Source of the DNA: Sphingobacteriales bacterium
GTDB taxonomy: Bacteria; Bacteroidota; Bacteroidia; Sphingobacteriales; Sphingobacteriaceae
Length of the DNA: 64,000 bases
Direction of reading: 5' to 3'
Assembly: GCA_025353765.1 (NCBI GenBank)
Contig: JANXOD010000015.1
Coordinates: 124,001-188,000 of the forward strand
Shown here in pieces: positions 43,648-51,461 of this stretch. The notes under the pieces are model-generated. The model did not search any database and had not been told where the DNA came from. It worked only from the letters and a program-made list of their open reading frames with translations. Every line of letters begins with the position of its first letter. The first letter of the stretch is position 1. The position numbers and the translations under genes are program-made.

Positions 43648-44005
43648 AACTTTGGATTTAATTAAAGTTTAAAGTGAACACTAAAGATATATAAAGTAGT
43701 CAATATTTGAAAGAGGCGCTTCCACCCCTGTTAAGTCTTTGTTCTGTGACGTTCTCTCACTGAATTGGAGAAGGAGTTTCAAGGGAAAACAGTAAGTCTT
43801 ACCCCAAAGGATTCTATTAATACTTCAAGCAAAAAAATTAAAATAGATAAGGGTAACCTATTTTTTAACTAAAATTTCATGTTTTAATTCTTTTTAATAC
43901 TTAAATCCTTCAGGAGTTCAAAAACTCCCGAAGGATTCTTTTGTCCTAAATTCCTGCTACCTAATACCTAATACCTGATACTTTAAGTTTAAGTTTGTTA
44001 GAAAT
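43648..44005. other. Intergenic region between DoxX and recQ
   Basis: Holds the promoters for both divergent genes. It also has a purine-rich stretch around 43740-43790 and a 15-bp hairpin at 43904-43937. A short tandem CTAATACCTAATACCTGATA near 43957-43983 shares an 11-mer with the trpB-trpA spacer. No coding frame with believable composition was found. Confidence 0.5.
43904..43943. terminator. Orphan terminator-like hairpin
   Basis: AATCCTTCAGGAGTT (43904-43918) pairs with AACTCCCGAAGGATT (43923-43937) with one mismatch, and CTTTTG follows on the plus strand. No rightward gene ends just before it, and the flanking genes diverge. It may end an unseen small transcript or be a mobile repeat. 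Confidence 0.5.
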
Positions 44006-45901
44006 ATGACCATCTATCAGATCCTTAAACAATATTGGGGCTTTTCAAAGTTTCGGCCTTTGCAGGAAGAAATTATCCAATCCGTTTTAAACGGGAAAGA
44101 TACATTGGCATTAATGCCTACCGGTGGAGGAAAATCACTTTGTTTCCAGGTTCCTGCTTTACTTCATCCGGGAATATGCATTGTAGTTTCGCCGCTTATT
44201 GCCCTCATGAAAGATCAGGTTGAAAACCTCAAAGAAAAAGGAATTAATGCAGTTGCTATTATCTCCGGTATGGGAAAACGGGAAGTAGATATTTTACTGG
44301 ATAACTGTATTTACGGACAGATAAAATTTCTCTATCTCTCGCCTGAAAGATTACTGTCAGATTTAGTAAGAGAACGCATCAGGCACATGAACGTAAACCT
44401 TATTGCCATAGATGAGGCGCATTGTATTTCGCAATGGGGCTATGATTTCCGACCGCCTTATTTGCATCTTACCGAATTAAGAGAACTTCATCCCAAAGTA
44501 CCTGTTTTAGCTTTAACAGCCACAGCTACAGAACGGGTTGTTGCAGATATTCAGGAAAAATTGGCGTTTAAAAATGGACAAGTATTTCGTAAATCTTTCG
44601 AACGTACAAACCTCAGTTATGTCGTTTTCAATGAAGAAAATAAATTGCGAAAACTCATCGCGATAGCTAAAAAAATAAAAGGAACGGGCATTGTATATGT
44701 GCGTAATAGGAGAGAAACCCAGGAAGTTGCCAATCAATTAAATCAGCAGGGAATCTCTGCCGACTTTTATCATGCGGGTTTGGATACTCCTTTGCGGATG
44801 AAAAAGCAATCCGATTGGAAAACAGGAGCAATAAGGATTATGGTGGCTACCAATGCTTTTGGGATGGGTATTGATAAAGCTGATGTACGATTTGTGGTGC
44901 ATTTAGATCTGCCCGAAAGCTTAGAAGCCTATTACCAGGAAGCGGGTCGAGGAGGCCGGGATGAAAAAAAAGCCTATGCGGTGCTATTATATAATGCATC
45001 AGATAAAATTCAGCTTCAAAAACGATTCGAACAAAGTTATCCTTCCATAGAGGAGATTAAACAGATTTACCATCATTTAGGAAATTACTTTCAGCTGGCT
45101 TATGGAGCAGGAGGGGGCTTATCCTTAGAATTTGATGTGGCTGATTTTTGCAGTCGCTTTAATTTGGATGCTATCAGAACCTTAAACGCCTTAAAATTTT
45201 TAGAACGGGATGAATATATTGCTTTGAGTGAAACGGTTTATCTGCCATCCAGAGTACAAATTATGGTTGGACAGGAAGATATATATCGTTTTCAAATAGA
45301 ACAACCCGGATATGACGCATTTATTAAAACCATGTTGCGCTCTTATGGTGGTATTTATGACCATTTTGTTCCTTTAAAAGAAACAGATCTGGCTAAAAGA
45401 ATAGGAATTTCAAAAGCCGAAGTTTCTGATATCTTAAATAAGCTGCAATCACTGCAACTTATTAGTTATATCCCCCAAACCGATAAACCACATATTGAAT
45501 TTATAAAACAAAGAGTAGATACCGGGCATCTTTTAATCAATAAAAAATATATTACCGAGCGTTACCAAATCCATAAGCATCAATTAGAATCTGTTATTGC
45601 TTACGCTGATCTGGAGTTATGCAGAAGTAAGCAATTATTAAAATATTTTGATGAACCTAATGCCCCAGAGTGTGGTGTTTGTGATGTCTGTCTAAATAAA
45701 AAGAGAAAATCGAAACAAGAATTTATAGCAAATGAAATTACGAATGAACTACTTATTTTATTAACAACTACCGGGCGCATGTTTTTGGATGAATTGGTTA
45801 ACGGTATTAAAAGCGGTAATGAAAAGGAAAGGTTAGCTGTAATACAGAATTTGCTTGATGCCGGAAAAATAAAATCCGACGGCGAAGGATATTATCTATA
45901 A
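44006..45901 (+). CDS. recQ: ATP-dependent DNA helicase RecQ
   Basis: RecQ unwinds DNA 3' to 5' in recombination repair and restart. Walker A PTGGGKS is at residues 38-44 and the DEAH box in LIAIDEAHCISQWG. Motif VI appears as YYQEAGRGGRDE. The RQC zinc site cysteines occur in ECGVCDVC, with winged-helix sequence after it. The C-terminus is short and lacks a clear HRDC domain, so this is the small RecQ form common in Bacteroidota (631 residues). It is monocistronic. Confidence 0.95.
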   Translation: MTIYQILKQYWGFSKFRPLQEEIIQSVLNGKDTLALMPTGGGKSLCFQVPALLHPGICIVVSPLIALMKDQVENLKEKGINAVAIISGMGKREVDILLDNCIYGQIKFLYLSPERLLSDLVRERIRHMNVNLIAIDEAHCISQWGYDFRPPYLHLTELRELHPKVPVLALTATATERVVADIQEKLAFKNGQVFRKSFERTNLSYVVFNEENKLRKLIAIAKKIKGTGIVYVRNRRETQEVANQLNQQGISADFYHAGLDTPLRMKKQSDWKTGAIRIMVATNAFGMGIDKADVRFVVHLDLPESLEAYYQEAGRGGRDEKKAYAVLLYNASDKIQLQKRFEQSYPSIEEIKQIYHHLGNYFQLAYGAGGGLSLEFDVADFCSRFNLDAIRTLNALKFLERDEYIALSETVYLPSRVQIMVGQEDIYRFQIEQPGYDAFIKTMLRSYGGIYDHFVPLKETDLAKRIGISKAEVSDILNKLQSLQLISYIPQTDKPHIEFIKQRVDTGHLLINKKYITERYQIHKHQLESVIAYADLELCRSKQLLKYFDEPNAPECGVCDVCLNKKRKSKQEFIANEITNELLILLTTTGRMFLDELVNGIKSGNEKERLAVIQNLLDAGKIKSDGEGYYL

Positions 45902-46255
45902 AATTATCTTGTTTATCTCATTAATAAGAAGATAAGAATCTCATTATTGTCTAAAATAATTTCATCTAACACCTCTCTCGGCAAAAAGTTTATTTAGATG
46001 GCTTTAAAGAGGGAAAACCATCATGTAAAGCATTTATATTTTCTTACTATGAAAATATAAACAAACCTTTCCTAGTATTTTTTAAATTAATTTGTAACCT
46101 TTGCATTTTTAATGCGTCATATATCATTGAATGAGTATCAATAAAACATTTTTAAAAGATAAATCTAGTATTATGTATTGCATAGTAGTAATTTATTGCA
46201 TAGATTTGTGTTATTAATTAATTGTTAAATTAAAAGAAACTAAATAATATTCAAA
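45902..46255. other. Intergenic region before the first head-GIN gene
   Basis: About 350 AT-rich bases. It contains a partial match to the -7 consensus, AACCTTTG at 46097-46104, well upstream of the head-GIN start. Short palindromic AT stretches are present but no strong hairpin with a T-run was found. No small coding frame stands out. Confidence 0.45.
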
Positions 46256-46924
46256 ATGAAAACAAAATTTATCCCAATGTTAGCTGCAACAGTTATGGCT
46301 TTCATAGTTATTAGTACAGGTTTTAAAAGTGCCCGGGCATCTGAAAATGATGGAAAGGTTACAGAACTTAAGGAAGTAAAACACATCCATAAAATAAGTG
46401 TTACCGGCAATGTGGATGTATACATTACACAGGGTTATGCAGAAAATCTTAAAGTATATGATGATTACTATGCTAAAAATGCTTTGGTTCAATGGGAAAA
46501 AGGTGTTTTACGCATCAGCTCATATAATAAGGAAAAATTGGCAGTATGGGTTACTGTTACAGACTTGAATACGATTGAGGCTTCAGGAAATGCAGTAATA
46601 CATTCTATGAATAAACTAAGTGGTATTAATTTGGATGTAACTTTACAAGGCAGAGCCAATGCTAATGTGGAAGCTCAGGTAGTAAACTTAAATACAACTA
46701 TTTCAGATTCATCACGCTTAGAACTCTCGGGTGATGCTGAAAACCAAGTAATAAACATGAGCGGAGATGCACAGTTAGAATCCTCTAAGTTAGTAGCTCA
46801 GGATAAATCTATTGTAATGGCTGATAATACATTAGCTTCCTTTAATCAGGATGGGAAAACAACTCAGATAAAAACAACAACCCGTTCTTTTAGTAAAAAT
46901 GAGCTGCTGGGCTTAGGAGAATAG
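46256..46924 (+). CDS. Head-GIN (DUF2807-like) exported adhesin-type protein
   Basis: An exported beta-helix protein of 222 residues related to the putative auto-transporter adhesin head GIN domain. A signal peptide is followed by VKHIHKISVTGNVDVYITQGY, the typical opening of the domain, given here as ISVTGNVDVYITQG. Repeating beta arcs with Asn/Asp ladders follow, such as VEAQVVNLNTTISDSSRLELSG. It lies 114 bp before a second head-GIN gene and is likely a paralogue. Ligand unknown. Confidence 0.75.
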   Translation: MKTKFIPMLAATVMAFIVISTGFKSARASENDGKVTELKEVKHIHKISVTGNVDVYITQGYAENLKVYDDYYAKNALVQWEKGVLRISSYNKEKLAVWVTVTDLNTIEASGNAVIHSMNKLSGINLDVTLQGRANANVEAQVVNLNTTISDSSRLELSGDAENQVINMSGDAQLESSKLVAQDKSIVMADNTLASFNQDGKTTQIKTTTRSFSKNELLGLGE

Positions 46925-47038
46925 TAAATTTTGATTCACCATACATTCAGAAAGATTTGTCTCTTAGCGGCAAATCTTTTTTGTAGAGTGTAACCTTACT
47001 TATAAATTCGAAGTCATAATAAATAAATAAATAAAATC

Positions 47039-47764
47039 ATGAAAAGATCCATTTTAATTTCCGGCTGCTTAATCTTTGCCGGCACACTTTTAGCAATTTC
47101 CGGATGTAACCATTTTGGTTGTATAAGTGGTTCTGGCCATCAAATATCTCAAAACAGGACTACCGAACCGTTCAGTAAAATAGAAACCAGTGGTTCTATG
47201 AAAATTGTTTTAAAACAAGACTCAAATCAAATGGTCCGTATTGTTGCCGATGATAATATTCAAAAAGATATTAGAACTAGTGTACATGGCAGTACATTAA
47301 AAATTGATATGGATGGCAATTTTTGCAATACAGGTCCCATTACAGTTTATCTTAATGCAAAAAACTTTGAAGGAGTGGATGCTTCAGGAGCCGTTGAAAT
47401 TGAGAATACTGGTAAGTTAAATGTAAAGGATTTTTCTTTGGATTTAAGCGGATCAAGCAAAGTAAACCTAGATTTAACCGCTGCAAATGTGAGCACTCAA
47501 TCTAGTGGTTCTTCAGAAATATATCTTAAAGGCCAGGCAAGCAGTCATCATATTGATTTAAGCGGATCGGGGTCTATAGAAGCATTAGATTTTGTAGTAG
47601 GTAAATGTGATATTGAATCATCAGGGGCTTCAAAATCACGTGTTAACGTATTAAACTCTTTAGATGTTCACTCCAGTGGATCAAGTGATGTAGAGTATCG
47701 TGGTAATCCTGCTCATGTTTCAAATGATGATTCTGGCTCTTCAAGTATAAAAAAGATTAATTAA
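47039..47764 (+). CDS. Head-GIN domain (DUF2807) lipoprotein
   Basis: A 241-residue lipoprotein with lipobox ISGC (Cys23) followed by NHFGC. The DUF2807 domain opens FSKIETSGSMKIVLKQDSNQ and continues with a right-handed beta arrangement marked by repeated SGSS and SSG turns, for example DLSGSSKVNLDL, QSSGSSEIYLKG and SSGSSDVEYRG. The family is abundant in Bacteroidota cell envelopes. Its function is not established. It is the second of two adjacent head-GIN genes. Confidence 0.88.
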   Translation: MKRSILISGCLIFAGTLLAISGCNHFGCISGSGHQISQNRTTEPFSKIETSGSMKIVLKQDSNQMVRIVADDNIQKDIRTSVHGSTLKIDMDGNFCNTGPITVYLNAKNFEGVDASGAVEIENTGKLNVKDFSLDLSGSSKVNLDLTAANVSTQSSGSSEIYLKGQASSHHIDLSGSGSIEALDFVVGKCDIESSGASKSRVNVLNSLDVHSSGSSDVEYRGNPAHVSNDDSGSSSIKKIN

Positions 47765-47833
47765 TTTAAAATTGCGTTCTTTATTAAACTGATTATATGA
47801 TTTTAATTTGCTAAGATTACATCAATTTTTATG

Positions 47834-47865
47834 CAGTGATATCATTTAATAACAGTGATATCACT
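47834..47865. promoter_or_regulatory. Candidate operator: direct repeat plus perfect palindrome
   Basis: CAGTGATATCA occurs at 47834-47844 and 47853-47863 (19-bp period). The second copy is part of a perfect 12-bp palindrome AGTGATATCACT at 47854-47865. It lies 22 bp before the ATG of the UMF1 transporter gene, so a bound dimeric repressor would block it. The regulator is not identified. Confidence 0.5.
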
Positions 47866-47887
47866 TTAATAATCGATATAATCGTGT

Positions 47888-49219
47888 ATGAAGAATGATA
47901 AAAAAGTAATCAGAGCATGGTACATGTTCGATTGGGCAAATTCAGCCTATAATCTGGTTATCACCTCCACAATTTTCCCGGCATATTATACTATTATTAC
48001 CACTACACAGGCACATGGTGATAAAGTATTCTTTTTCGGAAAACGATTTACAAATACAGCCTTATCCAATTATGCGCTTGCGGTAGCCTATTTAATTATG
48101 GCAATTATGCTGCCTATTTTATCATCTATCGCCGATTACAGGGGCAACAAGAAAATATTCATGAAACTCTTTACCTATGTAGGAGGTTTAGCTTGTATTG
48201 GATTGTTCTTCTTTAAACTTGAAACCCTGGAACTTGGAATTATTTGTTTTGCCTTAGCAGCAATGGGATATATTGGAGGAGTATTATTTAATAATTCCTA
48301 TTTGCCCGAAATTGCTACGTTAGATCAACAAGATAAAGTTAGTGCCGAAGGATTTGCTTACGGATACGTAGGGAGCGTTCTACTGCAAATAATCTGTTTT
48401 GTATTTGTATTAAAGCCAGAGATGTTTGGTATTACAGATGCATCTTTTCCAGCCAGGTTATCATTTTTATTGGTAGGAGTATGGTGGATCGGTTTTGCGC
48501 AAATTCCATTCAATAAATTACCAAAAGGAAGTCCCAACTCTACCCGGAAAAATACAAATATTATAAAAGGTGGTTTCCACGAACTGGCAAAGGTTTGGAA
48601 ACAGTTAAAACATATGAAAGTTGCTAAACGCTTTCTTTTAGCTTTTTTCTTTTATTCGATGGGTGTACAAACTATCATGTTGGCAGCGGCAGGCTTCGGA
48701 GAAAAAATCTTAAAATTGGGTACATCCAAATTAATAGCTACCATTTTAATTATTCAATTAGTGGCCATTTTAGGAGCATTGATTATGTCTTATTTTGCGA
48801 AAAAATTTGGAAATATAAAGGTGATTATCTTCGTTGTAATTATTTGGATTGGCGTTTGTGCCGCTGCTTATTTTATTCAAACTGAGTATCAGTTCTATTT
48901 AATGGCAACTATTGTTGGGTTAGTAATGGGTGGAATTCAGTCAATTTCCAGGTCTACTTATTCCAAATTGCTCCCAGAAAATACATTGGATACAGCATCC
49001 TTCTTTAGTTTTTATGATGTAACAGAGAAAATGGCAATTGTAATAGGTTTATTCAGCTTTGCATATATCGAAGAACTAACAGGAAATATGCGCAATTCTG
49101 CCGCAAGTCTGGCTGGGTTTTTTATATTGGGATTAATGGTATTAACGTCTATTTTATTTTTAAAACCGCAATCCTCAATAAATGTAAGTGTTCAAACTGA
49201 TAGATTTTTCTTAATTTGA
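47888..49219 (+). CDS. UMF1-type major facilitator transporter
   Basis: A 12-span MFS protein of the UMF1 (ATG22-like) family. The signature WYMFDWANSAYN is at residues 11-22. The second half includes SISRSTYSKLLPENT, which is the family's conserved loop. Members are putative small-molecule exporters or amino acid effluxers, but no substrate is proven here. A palindromic operator candidate lies upstream. It is transcribed with, or just ahead of, the LutA-like gene (44 bp gap). Confidence 0.9.
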   Translation: MKNDKKVIRAWYMFDWANSAYNLVITSTIFPAYYTIITTTQAHGDKVFFFGKRFTNTALSNYALAVAYLIMAIMLPILSSIADYRGNKKIFMKLFTYVGGLACIGLFFFKLETLELGIICFALAAMGYIGGVLFNNSYLPEIATLDQQDKVSAEGFAYGYVGSVLLQIICFVFVLKPEMFGITDASFPARLSFLLVGVWWIGFAQIPFNKLPKGSPNSTRKNTNIIKGGFHELAKVWKQLKHMKVAKRFLLAFFFYSMGVQTIMLAAAGFGEKILKLGTSKLIATILIIQLVAILGALIMSYFAKKFGNIKVIIFVVIIWIGVCAAAYFIQTEYQFYLMATIVGLVMGGIQSISRSTYSKLLPENTLDTASFFSFYDVTEKMAIVIGLFSFAYIEELTGNMRNSAASLAGFFILGLMVLTSILFLKPQSSINVSVQTDRFFLI

Positions 49220-49263
49220 AAGCCTATTATTAGCTCATTTATAGAACTACCAATATATAATAT

Positions 49264-49992
49264 ATGACTGTTGAATTATTTATTCCTTGTTTCATTGATC
49301 AACTTTACCCTCAAACGGCTTTTAATACCATAAAAGTTTTAGAGAAAGCAGGATGTAAGGTTGTTTACAATGCAGAACAAACCTGTTGTGGACAACCCGC
49401 TTTTAATGCCGGATTTTGGGATGAAGCTAAAGTTGTAGGTAACAAATTCTTAACTGATTTTTCCGGAGACAATTACATTGTTTCGCCATCTGCTTCCTGT
49501 ACAGGGATGATTAAAAACTATTATAATGACCTATTTACCAACACAGCAGTCCATAATAAATGCCGAACTATTCAAAGCAATATTCATGAACTTTCAGATT
49601 TTCTAATCAACATTATTAGCAAGGATTATTTTGGCGCAGAGCTCGAAGGCCGGGCTGTTTATCATGATTCATGTGCTGGTTTGCGTGAATGTAAAATTAA
49701 AGAAGAGCCCAGACAATTGTTAAGTAAAGTCCATGGCCTAGATTTGGTAGAAATGAAAGATACGGATATATGTTGTGGCTTTGGTGGGACTTTCGCTGTG
49801 AAATTTGAAGGTATTTCCAGTGCTATGGCTCAGCAAAAAGTGAATAATGCATTAGAAATGGATGCAGAATATATCATATCTATAGATTCATCCTGCTTAT
49901 TGCATTTACAAGCATACATCGATCAGCATAAACTACCAATTAAAACAATGCACCTTGCTGATGTGCTCTGCAGTGGTTGGGGGAATGTATAG
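49264..49992 (+). CDS. LutA/YkgE-like Fe-S cysteine-rich domain protein
   Basis: A 242-residue protein with two CCG domains: EQTCCGQPAFNAG and DICCGFGGTFAVKF. It resembles LutA, a subunit of the lactate-utilisation complex LutABC, and heterodisulfide-reductase-like subunits. The partner genes lutB and lutC are not adjacent, so its complex is unknown. The remaining segment VYHDSCAGLRECKI has the expected linker cysteines. Cofactor likely a 4Fe-4S cluster, inferred from the family. Confidence 0.86.
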   Translation: MTVELFIPCFIDQLYPQTAFNTIKVLEKAGCKVVYNAEQTCCGQPAFNAGFWDEAKVVGNKFLTDFSGDNYIVSPSASCTGMIKNYYNDLFTNTAVHNKCRTIQSNIHELSDFLINIISKDYFGAELEGRAVYHDSCAGLRECKIKEEPRQLLSKVHGLDLVEMKDTDICCGFGGTFAVKFEGISSAMAQQKVNNALEMDAEYIISIDSSCLLHLQAYIDQHKLPIKTMHLADVLCSGWGNV

Positions 49993-50066
49993 TCTTCATT
50001 TCTTAACTCTTAACTTGTTTGTATTTTAAAACTAATTCTGCATCTTTAGGAAAAAAATTAGAGCCT

Positions 50067-50693
50067 ATGAATGCCATATTCAACAAGAATAATTTCTTTT
50101 TAAAACAGCAAACAGGTTTACTGTCAGTTACTCAACGATATGAAGTATACGATTCAGAAACTAAGCAACAGTTGATGAAGCGCAAGGAGCCAAGCTTTGG
50201 GATCCTTAAAGATATTCTGAGATTTGTTGGATATACTGCATCAATTCCTTTTTATATTACCGTTTCAGATATGAGTGGTACACAATTGTTTAGCGTGAGG
50301 CGTCGTTTTTCTTTATTTAGGCCTAACGTGAAAGTATTTGATGAGAATGAGATTTGTGTTGGAACAATTAAAAGATCAGCATGGTGGGCTTTTATGGCTG
50401 ATAATTTTAGAATAAGAGATGCTGAAGGCAAAAAACTATGCAGTTTCAATAATAATTTATACAGTTTTTCAAAAAGTGATACAGAGTTTGCTCATTTAAG
50501 TGGAGATATTAAAAATTTGCGGGCAGACTTAATTGATATTACTGATGAATTTAAAATGCAATTCAAAGGTACTGTCCCACAAAATGACCCATTACGGATA
50601 CTAATTTTTGGAGCAGTTATGAGTGTTGATTTATTAGTACAGGAAAGAGCCAAGAACAAGCCGTTGCGTGGTGGATTGGGTTTTGATATATAA
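50067..50693 (+). CDS. LURP-one/phospholipid-scramblase-like protein
   Basis: A soluble, tubby-like beta barrel with a central helix. The TTG at 50019 keeps the frame open, but the ATG at 50067 starts NAIFNKNNFFLKQQ, typical of LURP-one-related proteins, so it is preferred (208 residues). Internal segments such as VYDSETKQQLMKRKEPS and FSLFRPNVKVFDENEICVG match the family. Function in bacteria is unclear; scramblase activity should not be assumed. Confidence 0.7.
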   Translation: MNAIFNKNNFFLKQQTGLLSVTQRYEVYDSETKQQLMKRKEPSFGILKDILRFVGYTASIPFYITVSDMSGTQLFSVRRRFSLFRPNVKVFDENEICVGTIKRSAWWAFMADNFRIRDAEGKKLCSFNNNLYSFSKSDTEFAHLSGDIKNLRADLIDITDEFKMQFKGTVPQNDPLRILIFGAVMSVDLLVQERAKNKPLRGGLGFDI

Positions 50694-50699
50694 ATAGAA

Positions 50700-51233
50700 A
50701 TGAAATTCCTTTCATCTTTATCAGAACTTTTTCTTTGTATTTCTCTCTTAACAATTTATAAAAATAAATCAACAAATGATTCCCAGATAAATATTACCCA
50801 CACTTCTACGGTAAAAAACACTAGTTTATCTCAATCAACACAAGATTCAGGTAAGATTACCAAAGCAAGTAAATACAATTATTTTTTTGAACCAGAAATT
50901 TCGATAATTAGTGGGATATTTAAAACCAAAATATACTATGGGTCACCTGGGTATGGCGAATCTCCTAAAACGGACTCTAAGGAAACTGCTTATATTTTTT
51001 ATCCAGACCATATCATCAACGTAATTAATAAAAAATCTGAAAAAGCTGATGGGGAAGGGGTTGACGTAACAAGAAAAGGAGTTATAAAATTTCAGCTAGC
51101 TCCAATGAATGGAATTTCTCTTCATTCACTTATAGGAAAAAGGATAAAAGTGATAGGAACATTTTACGGAAAACATACAGGACATCACCATACGGATGTT
51201 TTATTAGCTGTTACGAAAGTGGAGAAATTATAA
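50700..51233 (+). CDS. DUF4431-like exported protein
   Basis: The N-terminus is a short hydrophobic signal. The mature part opens with a low-complexity Ser/Thr/Asn-rich linker. The C-terminal half contains the DUF4431 features YYGSPGYGES, YIFYPDHIINVI and the end FYGKHTGHHHTDVLLAV, where the HHHTDV stretch resembles a metal-binding or recognition loop. Function is unknown. It begins six bases after the LURP-one-like gene and is probably co-transcribed with it. Confidence 0.75.
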   Translation: MKFLSSLSELFLCISLLTIYKNKSTNDSQINITHTSTVKNTSLSQSTQDSGKITKASKYNYFFEPEISIISGIFKTKIYYGSPGYGESPKTDSKETAYIFYPDHIINVINKKSEKADGEGVDVTRKGVIKFQLAPMNGISLHSLIGKRIKVIGTFYGKHTGHHHTDVLLAVTKVEKL

Positions 51234-51391
51234 TAACAAATTATCACCATAATTTGTAGTTACACATATTGGACCTAGCAATCTTAAACGCTTTCTCATA
51301 TAATTCTTTATTACGAATTACACTCTATACTAATTTTTAACTTCTTCAAATCGATGAAATCCCTCAAAATAATATTATTTTTGCTTCACAA

Positions 51392-51461
51392 ATTTAAAAT
51401 CACTTTGTAGGTGATTGCTTTTTTATTTTCTCACAACTTCTAAATCATATTGTAGATGATT
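51392..51461 (+). promoter_or_regulatory. thrS leader with two tRNA-Thr anticodon-arm mimics (putative ThrRS operator)
   Basis: Two tandem copies of a 32-base unit (51385-51416 and 51430-51461, 25 of 32 matches, period 45) each fold into a 6-bp stem with a 7-nt loop. Arm 1: AATCAC (51398-51403), loop TTTGTAG (51404-51410), GTGATT (51411-51416). Arm 2: AATCAT (51443-51448), loop ATTGTAG (51449-51455), ATGATT (51456-51461). In anticodon-loop numbering both loops have U33, anticodon UGU and A37, as in tRNA-Thr. The closing pair covaries (C-G to U-A). Arm 2 contains the thrS AUG. Function by analogy to the E. coli thrS operator. Confidence 0.75.

Noticed and set aside
51411-51443. Short GTG-led frame of 10 codons in the thrS leader
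   Set aside because: Not listed as a gene. It has no threonine codons, so a threonine-dependent attenuation peptide is unlikely. The GTG is better explained as the upstream copy of the ATG-containing hairpin arm.
51385-51461. T-box leader for thrS
   Set aside because: No specifier-loop stem I with the T-box sequence or an antiterminator with a UGGN bulge is seen; the hairpins instead mimic the anticodon arm.
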